From: Prevotellaceae bacterium UBA4361 | Lineage (GTDB): Bacteria; Bacteroidota; Bacteroidia; Bacteroidales; Bacteroidaceae | NCBI GenBank assembly: GCA_002393575.1 | Contig: DGSN01000030.1 | Span: 1 to 46,090, forward strand | Length of the DNA stretch: 46,090 nt | Direction: 5' to 3' | In this document: positions 24,070-31,868 of the stretch, piece after piece | Position numbering within the stretch: position 1 is the stretch's first letter | Layout of the letters: each line of letters opens with the position of its first letter | Program-made: the position numbers and the translations under genes | Notes under the pieces: model-generated | What the model was told of the DNA's origin: nothing | Databases searched by the model: none | The model's input: only the letters and a program-made list of their open reading frames with translations

Positions 24070-25638
24070 ATGGCTGGACATAGAAAGAAAGTCACACCTC
24101 GTCAGAAGATGATTAATCTGATGTACGTTGTACTGATGGCAATGCTTGCCCTCAACGTGTCATCGGATGTGCTCAACGGCTTCTCGCTCGTTGATGAGAG
24201 TCTGACTCGCTCCACCAACAACGCATCCACCCAGAATTCTGCCACCTTCGCCCAGATGGAAACGGCCATGAAGCAAAACCCCGAGAAGGTGCGCGAATGG
24301 TACGAAAAGGCAAAGTTCGTGAAGACCAAGTCGGACTCAATCTGCAAGTTTGCGGAAGAACTCAAGTGGAAGATTGTTCGCAAGGTAGATGGCGAAGATG
24401 CTGACATCAACAATATCAACGGAAAAGAAGACCTCGAAGCAGCTACCCAGGTGATGCTCGCTCCAGGCGTGGGCAAGGGCAAGCAGCTCTTCAATGCCAT
24501 CAACAGCTACCGTAACAACGTGGTGAAGATGGTCAACGACCCTGCCAAGCGTCGAATCATTGCCGACAACCTTTCCACAACCGTGCCTAAGAAAGGCAAG
24601 CAGCTCGGAAAGAACTGGCAGGAATATATGTTCGAGAATACCCCTGTGGCAGCGGCTGTCACCCTCCTCACCAAGTTGCAGAACGACGTGCGTGCAGCCG
24701 AGGGCGAAATCATGCACGAACTCATTGCCAACATCGACGTGAAGGATGTGCGTGTCAACGAAATCAACGCATACGTCATCCCAACGGCACAGACCGTCGT
24801 GCGTGGAGGACGCTTCTCTGCCCGCATCATCATGGCAGCAGTCGATACCACTTCACGACCTGATATCTACATCGGCAACACGCTCCTGAAGTCATCCAAC
24901 GGACGCTACGAGACGATTTGCAATTCTGTCGGCGACTTCACCCTCCGTGGCTACATGGAGATGCGCAATGGCGATGGCGAAACCATCCGTCGCGAGTTCT
25001 CGCAACCTTATACCGTCGTGGAACCAACCGCCACTGTTTCGGCAACGATGATGAACATGCTCTATGCCGGCTACCAGAACCCTATCAGCGTGTCCGTGCC
25101 AGGCGTACCAGTCAACAAAATCAATGCAACCATGACTGGCGGAAGCCTCACCAAGAAAGGCGATGGAAGCTATGTGGCTGTGCCAACACAAGTCGGCTCC
25201 GAAGTGGTCATTACCGTGACCGCAGAGAACGAAGGCCGTCAGCAGGAAATGGGCAAGTTCCCATTCAAAGTCCGCAAGCTCCCAGACCCAAGTCCGTTCA
25301 TGGAAATCAAGGACGCGCAAGGCAACATCAACCGCTACAAGGGCAGTGCGCCACTCTCGAAGGCTTCTCTCCTTGCTACCAAAGGCATTGGAGCTGCCAT
25401 TGATGATGGACTTCTCGACATTGCCTTCCGTGTGACAGGTTTTGAAACCACTTTCTTCGACAACATGGGTAATGCCGTGCCCGAAGTGTCCAAGTCGGCA
25501 GATTTCACCGACCGTCAGCGAGCTCAGTTCCGCAATCTCACCCGAGGCAAGCGCTTCTATGTCTCTCGTGTTCACGCAGTCGGTCCCGACGGCATCGAGC
25601 GCGTCCTTTCCAGCACGATGGAAGTCATCGTGAACTAA
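24070..25638 (+). CDS. gldM: GldM, type IX secretion motor protein
   Basis: A 522-residue protein with one N-terminal membrane helix (MINLMYVVLMAMLALNVS, about residues 14-32) and a large periplasmic part. The pattern (TPRQKMINLMYVVLMAMLALNVSSDVL at the N-terminus, then four beta-rich domains) is typical of GldM. It works with GldL as the rotor/stator motor that couples proton flow to the GldKN ring. The gene follows gldL after 44 bases. Its stop is separated from gldN by the second 71-bp element composite. Length agrees with the family. Confidence 0.95.
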   Translation: MAGHRKKVTPRQKMINLMYVVLMAMLALNVSSDVLNGFSLVDESLTRSTNNASTQNSATFAQMETAMKQNPEKVREWYEKAKFVKTKSDSICKFAEELKWKIVRKVDGEDADINNINGKEDLEAATQVMLAPGVGKGKQLFNAINSYRNNVVKMVNDPAKRRIIADNLSTTVPKKGKQLGKNWQEYMFENTPVAAAVTLLTKLQNDVRAAEGEIMHELIANIDVKDVRVNEINAYVIPTAQTVVRGGRFSARIIMAAVDTTSRPDIYIGNTLLKSSNGRYETICNSVGDFTLRGYMEMRNGDGETIRREFSQPYTVVEPTATVSATMMNMLYAGYQNPISVSVPGVPVNKINATMTGGSLTKKGDGSYVAVPTQVGSEVVITVTAENEGRQQEMGKFPFKVRKLPDPSPFMEIKDAQGNINRYKGSAPLSKASLLATKGIGAAIDDGLLDIAFRVTGFETTFFDNMGNAVPEVSKSADFTDRQRAQFRNLTRGKRFYVSRVHAVGPDGIERVLSSTMEVIVN

Positions 25639-25659
25639 GCTCGAACGTGAAGCGTAGGG

Positions 25660-25803
25660 TGTGAAAAGTGTAAAGTGAAAAGTGAAAAAAGAAAAAGTCT
25701 CCTAAAGAAATTGGCAAAATCGGCAAAATATTAAAATTTAGTACATTTAGTCTATTTCTTTAGGAGATATAAACTCACAAACTTAAAAACTCAAAAACTA
25801 AAA
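25660..25803. repeat. Composite repeat: inverted-repeat element, copy 2
   Basis: Core at 25697-25768 (72 bp) with arms GTCTCCTAAAGAAAT and ATTTCTTTAGGAGAT (one terminal mismatch). AAAGTGA heptads precede it and the same octad tail (AAACTCAC AAACTTAA AAACTCAA) leads to gldN. Confidence 0.85.
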
Positions 25804-25811
25804 TAAATAAG

Positions 25812-27020
25812 ATGAAAGTCAATGGAATGAAATATCAGTCTGTGAACGCACGCAGCCTTTGGACTGTCGCATTCATGGCATTTTCCTTATTGCTTTTCCC
25901 TCTGAGCCTTGCCGCACAGCCTCAGAAGTCGCGCGTCGGAACGAACAACGCACGCACTGCACGTCAGCAGCAACAGCAGCAGACCGTCAGCCGTGCCAGC
26001 CTCATGTATCCAACGGCTGTTTCCGTGCCTGACGATGTGCCTTGGCGACGCGATGTCTATCGTGAACTCGACCTCACGAAGGACGAGAACGCCGCCCTCT
26101 ACTATCCTGTTGAGGCTCGCGGCAACGAGATGAACCTCTTCACGCTCCTCTTCCGTCTCCTCAACACGGGCAAGATTCCTGCCTACGAGTACAAGCTTGA
26201 TGGAAAAGAAGACTTCACACAAGCCAACCGTATGCACTTCAAGGACATGCTCGAACGCTACAACGTGTTCTTCGAGATAGACGGCAACAAAATCAACGTG
26301 AACGATGCCGACGTGCCAAGTGCAGAAGTCCTCAGCTACTATGTGAAGGAAAGCACCTACTACGATGAGCAGACTGCCACCTTCCATTCCCGTGTTGTCG
26401 CTCTCTGTCCTATCCTCCACCGTTCCGACGACTTCTCCTTCGACACCCGCAAATACCCAATGTTCTGGGTGAAGATTGAGGATGTGGAGCCATATCTCAG
26501 CCAGCGCATGATTATGATTTCCAATCTCAACAACGCTTCCCGCATGTCGATGGCAGACTTCTTTGCCACCAACAAGTATAAGGGCACCATCTACATGACC
26601 ACCAACATGCAGGGCAAGTCGCTCCAGCAGGAAGTGGCAGCACGCCAGCAGGCAGAAGCCGAGAAAGCAGCAGGCGTAGTTGATTCCCTCGCCTTACGCG
26701 AGACACAAGCCATGCAGCGCGAGCAGAACCGCATCGAGAAACAACTCTCCGACTTCGAGAAGCACATCTGGGAAACACCTGTTGACAGTGCCGAACTCGC
26801 CCGCAAGGACTCCATCGCCGCAGCCGAAGCCGCAGCCAAGGCCGCCAAGAAGAGTCGTCGCGTGAGACGTGCTTCCAATAGTGACGAAGCTTCCACCGAC
26901 TCCGCATCTTCCTCCCGTTCTTCCCGCCGCAATTCTTCAGCCACAAAGAAGGAGAAGAAAGAGAAGAGTAGCAGTTCTGGCAGCGCATCCCGCGTCTCCG
27001 TTCGTCGCCAGCGACACTAA
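25812..27020 (+). CDS. gldN: GldN, type IX secretion protein
   Basis: A 402-residue periplasmic protein with a signal peptide (AFMAFSLLLFPLSLAAQ). Conserved GldN blocks are visible: DVPWRRDVYRELDLTKDENAALYYPVE near residues 75-105, then NLFTLLFRLL, and ENVFF-like YNVFFEIDGNK. The C-terminal ~120 residues are low-complexity, rich in Ala, Glu, Lys and Ser, ending in a basic tail (SRVSVRRQRH). This resembles the tail of GldK (KTRRQRH), which may be meaningful for complex formation or may simply reflect shared bias. GldN pairs with GldK in the type IX ring. A terminator closes the operon at 27063. Confidence 0.93.
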   Translation: MKVNGMKYQSVNARSLWTVAFMAFSLLLFPLSLAAQPQKSRVGTNNARTARQQQQQQTVSRASLMYPTAVSVPDDVPWRRDVYRELDLTKDENAALYYPVEARGNEMNLFTLLFRLLNTGKIPAYEYKLDGKEDFTQANRMHFKDMLERYNVFFEIDGNKINVNDADVPSAEVLSYYVKESTYYDEQTATFHSRVVALCPILHRSDDFSFDTRKYPMFWVKIEDVEPYLSQRMIMISNLNNASRMSMADFFATNKYKGTIYMTTNMQGKSLQQEVAARQQAEAEKAAGVVDSLALRETQAMQREQNRIEKQLSDFEKHIWETPVDSAELARKDSIAAAEAAAKAAKKSRRVRRASNSDEASTDSASSSRSSRRNSSATKKEKKEKSSSSGSASRVSVRRQRH

Positions 27021-27062
27021 CCAATGATTTGACATAACAGTCTCACATACTACAAATAGAAT

Positions 27063-27097
27063 TATAAGGGTGCAGAGCAATCTGTACCCTTATTTTG
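27063..27097 (+). terminator. Terminator of the T9SS operon
   Basis: Arms ATAAGGGT-CAGA and TCTG-ACCCTTAT enclose a short GCAA loop and are followed by TTTTG. It starts about 43 bases after the gldN stop. Confidence 0.7.
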
Positions 27098-27178
27098 ATA
27101 TTACTACCTGAAGACTTCGACAGTATTGCCGCTCTCTTTGGATTGCAGTGAATCTTCCTTTAGGTTTAACTAAATGAC

Positions 27179-27254
27179 CGAGCCCTCGTTATCGTTCAAG
27201 CGAGGGCTCGTTTGAGCTTCGCCGAGGGCTCGCTTGAACTCAAACGAGCCCTCG
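27179..27254. repeat. 22-bp decamer array, copy 4
   Basis: Decamers start at 27179 (CGAGCCCTCG), 27201 and 27223 (CGAGGGCTCG) and 27245 (CGAGCCCTCG), exactly 22 bp apart, in a symmetric orientation. The left flank AAATGAC and right flank AGTTGAATCAAATG resemble those of copy 1. It lies between the T9SS terminator and the accessory island. Confidence 0.88.
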
Positions 27255-27456
27255 CACAACTAGTTGAATCAAATGACCGCTTCTGTACAATCAAAAGAGA
27301 GCATCGGAACAAAAGTAAACACTCGTCTGGAATCCGATAACCAACGAGGTTCATAGTACCCCAGAACATTGTCGATAACAGGACTTTCCTAACGAGAAAT
27401 AACTATTTTAAGTGAAATAATCCACCAAATGGAGTGGTTTTCTCAGATTTTATGTT

Positions 27457-27464
27457 TACTTTTG
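27457..27464 (+). promoter_or_regulatory. -7 element of the AAA operon
   Basis: TACTTTTG matches the Bacteroidota -7 consensus and lies about 105 bases before the first start codon. No good -33 element is visible. The rest of 27255-27569 shows no further structure. Confidence 0.45.
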
Positions 27465-27569
27465 CCATGTCATTGATGTTTCTTACTTGTTTTTTGTAAC
27501 ATAAGATTATTGAATTAAAGTATTTCGAATCTTTTTGTATAATCATTTAACTAATAATATATCAACAGT

Positions 27570-28505
27570 ATGGCTAAAACTATTAAATTCAACCTTATAT
27601 GCGATAATAAGCCTATAAGAACAATTGAGGATTTGCAAAACAATTTCTCTATAGAAGATGTTCTATCTTATTACGACAACAAATTATTACATCGTTGGTT
27701 GGCTGTTCGTGGTTATGAAGAGCATTTGTCTCGCGTTAATGCAATTGAGAGTACAGAACAAATAGAAATAGCAAAGTTGCTTATTGAAATATTTGAGGTT
27801 GATACTGACATTAAAAAGATTGAAGAGGACATTTTTATGCTTAAGTATCTTAGGGAGAAGCAAATGTATTGTGGATTATATGACAAACAGAAAAAAGCTG
27901 TGAAGGATGTTATTAACGATTATGAAGCAAGATATAATGATTTAATTCGGAAAATTCTTGACAATCCTGATGATGAAGCTTTGATTAAAGCTAACATCAA
28001 AGAAATCACTATGGAGTATGCTTGGATTTTGAAATTGGATCATAGAAATCTCTTCTATATTCTACTTAATGCTTCAAAGTTAGCAATCCTATGTTTGTTG
28101 ATGAATGAAGATTCTCGCAAGTATTATATTCCTGATACCACAACAAATGAAGAGGGCGAAGAGGTATCTGATTCCGACCCACGCAAGGATAGAATGTACA
28201 AAGCAATTTGCGACATGATTTCTGCTAAAGATTTTAAGGATTCTCTTGGTGATAAATTACATATACATTCTGGGAAAACAGACGAATATTGGAAAGATAT
28301 AGAAGCTGGTAATAAAAAATATATGATTATCAGTATGGGGGAAAACACTCCGTCATACAGTAGAACTAAAGATTATGTACGCCACGCAGGTGTGAAAGAC
28401 TCTGATTTATCTAATGATGATATAAAGAATAAGTTCGTCATATTAAATGGTATTGACTACAAGAGTAATTCAGACACTAATGAACTCATATACATGGAGG
28501 TATAA
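27570..28505 (+). CDS. Unknown protein, first gene of AAA operon
   Basis: A 311-residue soluble protein that I cannot assign. Its N-terminal ~50 residues (IRTIEDLQNNFSIEDVLSYY, then LLHRWLAVRGYEEHLSRV) form a compact helical module; I have a sense that similar modules occur as a domain in other bacterial proteins but cannot name it. The middle (about 60-200) is helical and charged. The C-terminal ~100 residues include KYMIISMGENTPSYSRTKDY. There is no signal peptide or membrane helix. The gene ends three bases before the AAA ATPase start, so the products probably work together; it may act as adaptor or substrate-recognition subunit. The DNA is much AT-richer than the flanking operons, with A/T-ending codons, which suggests acquisition. 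Confidence 0.75.
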   Translation: MAKTIKFNLICDNKPIRTIEDLQNNFSIEDVLSYYDNKLLHRWLAVRGYEEHLSRVNAIESTEQIEIAKLLIEIFEVDTDIKKIEEDIFMLKYLREKQMYCGLYDKQKKAVKDVINDYEARYNDLIRKILDNPDDEALIKANIKEITMEYAWILKLDHRNLFYILLNASKLAILCLLMNEDSRKYYIPDTTTNEEGEEVSDSDPRKDRMYKAICDMISAKDFKDSLGDKLHIHSGKTDEYWKDIEAGNKKYMIISMGENTPSYSRTKDYVRHAGVKDSDLSNDDIKNKFVILNGIDYKSNSDTNELIYMEV

Positions 28506-28508
28506 ACT

Positions 28509-30011
28509 ATGAGAAGCAGTACAATTAATAAATTGGCTTCATACGTTGATGCGTTGCGTCCAATTATTTATATCAATCACTTTGATTTCAAGGTGATTGA
28601 TGAAGCTATTGCAAGCATTGGCTCAAAAACTAAATATGTTGAGTTCAACAATGCCTTGGGACTTGTGGATTTCAAGTCAAAGAGTCCCATGATGGAATGT
28701 GATTTGGAGCATTTCTTGAGACTAACTATGGATGACGGCTTTGAGCAAGAAACATTCTTAGTTTTAAAGGATGTCCACCAAGAATTGACAAATCCAAAAA
28801 TAATTGCATTATTAAAGCGTATCGCAGAAAATAATGTCTATAATGACAATTTCAATACAACAATTTTCATTCTTTCAGAAACAACCGTCATTCCAAAAGA
28901 ACTGGAAAATTATATAACAGTTTTTGATATTCCTCTTCCTACTCTTTCTGAAATACTTACTATAGTTAATGATTTTGTCAAGGACTTAGATATTGAAGTG
29001 GAAAATGACACTGTTGATGAAATCGCTTTGTCTTTCAAAGGATTGAATGAATTTCAAATTAAGCAAATTCTAAATCTTGCATATCAGGATGGTGGACGAA
29101 TTGACAATAACGACAAGGTGTTAATTCTCAAAGAAAAAGAACAGTTTATCAAGAAGTCTGGTATGCTTGAAATCATTAATTTTTCAGAAACCATCAATGA
29201 TATTGGAGGTCTGGAAAATTTGAAGGATTGGTTGCAACGCAAAGCTAAGATTTTCGCTAATCTTGATAAAGCTATCAAATTTGGAGTTGACGTACCAAAA
29301 GGTGTAATGATTATCGGTATGCCTGGTTGTGGGAAGAGCTTAACTGCGAAAGCAACGGCTAGCTTATTTGAAATTCCTTTGGTTCGTCTTGACGTCGGTC
29401 GATTGCTCGGTAAATACGTAGGTGAATCCGAGGAAAATATGCGCAAAGCCTTACGCCTGTCAGAAGCTATAAGTCCATGTGTCTTATGGATTGATGAGAT
29501 TGAAAAAGCCTTTGCAGGTGTCGGTGGAGACGGAGGTGGTAGTGATGTTACAACCCGTTTGTTCGGTCAGTTCCTTACATGGATGCAAGAAAAAGATAAT
29601 ACTGTGTTTATTGTGGCAACAGCAAACGACATTTCTCACTTGCCACCAGAATTCCTCAGAAAAGGTCGATTTGACGAATTATTCTTTGTTAATTTGCCAA
29701 ATGGAGAAGAACGAAGAAAGATTCTTGACATTCATCTCAAGAAGAGAAACAAATGGAATCCCGAAATTGATTCAATTGGTCTCATAAAGGAAACTGAAGG
29801 CTTTAATGGTGCTGACTTAGAATCTGTTGTTAAGGATACAATTGAAAGTGCTTTTATAGATGGACGCACGTTGATAAGAACAGAAGATTTAATTAAGACA
29901 ATCAAAGAAACCAAATCTATCTCAAACACTCTTAATGATAAGATTGAAGAAATAGAGAAAACAATTAAAAAGATTGACATAAAACCGGCAAGTAAAGAGG
30001 ATAAAAAATAA
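28509..30011 (+). CDS. AAA+ ATPase, Ycf46-like
   Basis: A 500-residue AAA protein of the Ycf46/SpoVK-like group. The N-terminal ~190 residues resemble the Ycf46 non-catalytic domain (FLVLKDVHQELTNPKI, IPKELENYITVFDIPLP). The AAA domain has Walker A GMPGCGKS near 270-277, LVRLDVGRLLGKYVGESEENM, Walker B CVLWIDEIEKA near 323-333, sensor 1 VATAND, and the arginine finger region FLRKGRFDELFFV near 381-390. It likely forms a hexameric ATP-driven remodelling machine. It lies between an unknown protein and a nuclease/glycine-zipper protein with gaps of 3 and 5 bases. GGAGG lies a few bases before its start. An activator or gatekeeper of the third gene's toxic part is my inference. Confidence 0.9.
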   Translation: MRSSTINKLASYVDALRPIIYINHFDFKVIDEAIASIGSKTKYVEFNNALGLVDFKSKSPMMECDLEHFLRLTMDDGFEQETFLVLKDVHQELTNPKIIALLKRIAENNVYNDNFNTTIFILSETTVIPKELENYITVFDIPLPTLSEILTIVNDFVKDLDIEVENDTVDEIALSFKGLNEFQIKQILNLAYQDGGRIDNNDKVLILKEKEQFIKKSGMLEIINFSETINDIGGLENLKDWLQRKAKIFANLDKAIKFGVDVPKGVMIIGMPGCGKSLTAKATASLFEIPLVRLDVGRLLGKYVGESEENMRKALRLSEAISPCVLWIDEIEKAFAGVGGDGGGSDVTTRLFGQFLTWMQEKDNTVFIVATANDISHLPPEFLRKGRFDELFFVNLPNGEERRKILDIHLKKRNKWNPEIDSIGLIKETEGFNGADLESVVKDTIESAFIDGRTLIRTEDLIKTIKETKSISNTLNDKIEEIEKTIKKIDIKPASKEDKK

Positions 30012-30016
30012 TCATT

Positions 30017-31549
30017 ATGGCTGACATTGTAGATGATGTTTTATTGTTCATTGAAGATGATATTGAACCACCAATAACTGTAGCAGTAGCAGAGCAACTC
30101 AAACCAATTCAAAAAAAGTTTATAGAGAGCTTTGCAAGAAAAAGTGAGGATGTACCTGTAGAAGATTGGTTGCAATCACAATTAGCAGAAAGTCTTCCTG
30201 AATATCAAGAGTCTGAAATCGCAGAAATGAGCAATGAAATCATTTCGACACTTAAGACACAAGAAGAAAAGAAAGAATCATTAGATGATGCATTAGCTAA
30301 CGGAAGGTCAAAAGAATCCTGGTTCGCGAGCGAAATGAAATCTGTGACTTCTCAAATGAGCGCAGAGGAAGCTTCAAACTATCTGCACGGTTTAGACAAT
30401 GCATTAGAGTCTGCGAACGAATCTTTGTTCAGAACAATTCACACTCAAAACGGTGCAGGACCAATAAGTCAAAATCCGAGTTTGGATGGGTATATTGCCG
30501 AACAATACCATGCACAAACATTCAACATGAATGCAGAGGCTGCTGGTAGCCCTTATCGAGCAAAAGTGTTGGAACCAAATGGTCAAGCTTATGCAAGGAA
30601 TTCCGTAGATATTGAGATTATTGACGGAAGTGGTAAAATTGTTCGACGTTATCAATCTAAATATTGCAAAAATGCTGATGCAACAGCAAAAGCATTCGAG
30701 AAGGGAGATTATCGAGGACAACAAAAGCTTGTTCCCGAAGGGCAAGAAACAGGTATTTCCAAAAAGTGTACAACTGTTATCGAGTCTCCTGATGGCATAT
30801 CCAGCAATCCTCTTTCAAAATCTAAAGCTAAGGAACTTCAGGCCGAAGCTCAAAGTGGAAAGTGGAATGATCTCAATTGGAACGAATACAAAGCTAAAGA
30901 TTTAGCAATTGGTATCGGTCAACAAGCAGGACAAGCTGCACTTATGGGAGCTGCCATTGGAGCAGGTTTTAAGGTGGCTGAAAAGGTGTGGAATGGCGAA
31001 AAAATTGATGGAGAGGAAGTTGCAAAAGTGGCAATAGAGTCAGGCGTAGATTTCGGAGTCAAAGCAGCATCAGCTGGTGCGTTGAAGGTCGGTGTGGAGA
31101 AGGGCATCGTAAGAGCTATTCCAAAAGGAACTCCTGCAGGTATAATAGCTAATATCGCTTTTGTTGGTGTTGAAAATGCGAAAGTCGTTTACAAAATGGC
31201 AAAAGGCGAATTATCCCTTAAAGAAGGTGTCGGGAAAATGGAGCAAGTCACTGTTTCCACCGCAGCAGGAATAGCTGCTTCAGCTAAGGGAGGTGCGTTG
31301 GGAGCTTCTTGTGGTAGTGTGTTCGGTCCTGTAGGAACTGCTATTGGTGGCTTCATTGGAGGCACTGTTGGTTATTTGGCAGGCTCTAAAGTTGGCGAAG
31401 TTATAGTAAAGTGTGCTCAAAAAATTAGAAAAGCAGCTGTGAAGGCTTTAAAAACTATTGGTTCCACAGTAGTTAGTACTGTAAAATCGATAGCAAGTGG
31501 CATTAAGAGCTTTTGTAGTGGATTGAAGAGCTGTTTTAGCCTATGGTGA
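30017..31549 (+). CDS. Candidate PD-(D/E)XK-like nuclease with glycine-zipper membrane region
   Basis: A 510-residue two-part protein. The N-terminal ~140 residues are helical and acidic. Residues about 150-260 show a pattern like Mrr-type PD-(D/E)XK nucleases: Glu162 in IAEQYHA, Asp198 in NSVDIEI, and Gln213-x-Lys215 in RYQSKYC (Q-x-K replacing E-x-K). The C-terminal ~220 residues are rich in Gly/Ala small-residue repeats (GQAALMGAAIGAGFKVAEKV, SVFGPVGTAIGGFIGGTVGYLAG), typical of glycine-zipper membrane-inserting segments, ending in a basic, Cys-containing tail (about 470-510). The architecture suggests an effector that can cut nucleic acid, form a membrane pore, or be tethered. Nuclease activity is a hypothesis from spacing of three residues. 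It is the last gene of the AAA operon. Confidence 0.65.
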   Translation: MADIVDDVLLFIEDDIEPPITVAVAEQLKPIQKKFIESFARKSEDVPVEDWLQSQLAESLPEYQESEIAEMSNEIISTLKTQEEKKESLDDALANGRSKESWFASEMKSVTSQMSAEEASNYLHGLDNALESANESLFRTIHTQNGAGPISQNPSLDGYIAEQYHAQTFNMNAEAAGSPYRAKVLEPNGQAYARNSVDIEIIDGSGKIVRRYQSKYCKNADATAKAFEKGDYRGQQKLVPEGQETGISKKCTTVIESPDGISSNPLSKSKAKELQAEAQSGKWNDLNWNEYKAKDLAIGIGQQAGQAALMGAAIGAGFKVAEKVWNGEKIDGEEVAKVAIESGVDFGVKAASAGALKVGVEKGIVRAIPKGTPAGIIANIAFVGVENAKVVYKMAKGELSLKEGVGKMEQVTVSTAAGIAASAKGGALGASCGSVFGPVGTAIGGFIGGTVGYLAGSKVGEVIVKCAQKIRKAAVKALKTIGSTVVSTVKSIASGIKSFCSGLKSCFSLW

Positions 31550-31750
31550 TTCAAATCTTTGCTCCTGTATTTTGATAGTTTACAATTTATCTTATCAAGA
31601 TTGACAACAGAATGAGAACCCCACTGATTTTAGCAATTATGTCTAAGGTCAATGGGTTTCTTGTTCGCAAAATGTGCCAAGTTATCTATGATGGGAACAT
31701 TGGAGTTTGTCCTTGATATAGTTTCTTTTTGTAATAATTGGAACTTGTTA
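31550..31750. other. Gap with no recognised gene
   Basis: AT-rich sequence after the AAA operon. I see only a weak dyad (TTGATA at 31572, TATCAA at 31593), no clear terminator and no coding frame. Confidence 0.5.
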
Positions 31751-31792
31751 GTGCTGAGTTTGGATGATTGTTTGTAACTTTGTGGCAAATGA
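31751..31792 (+). repeat. 42-bp direct repeat with -7 element, copy 1
   Basis: GTGCTGAGTTTGGATGA...GGCAAATGA, identical at 41 of 42 positions to 32896-32937. It contains TAACTTTG (31775-31782), a -7 element that could drive the ORF6N gene. Confidence 0.85.
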
Positions 31793-31868
31793 ATGAAGTT
31801 TGGGGTGGAATGCTTTATACCTCCGCTGACTGTGAAACAGAGAAATAATAGAAAATAAAGGATAAGAT

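Noticed and set aside
23040..25800. Insertion sequence within the T9SS operon
   Set aside because: The 71-bp elements have inverted repeats but no transposase gene; I treat them as MITE-like or regulatory repeats.
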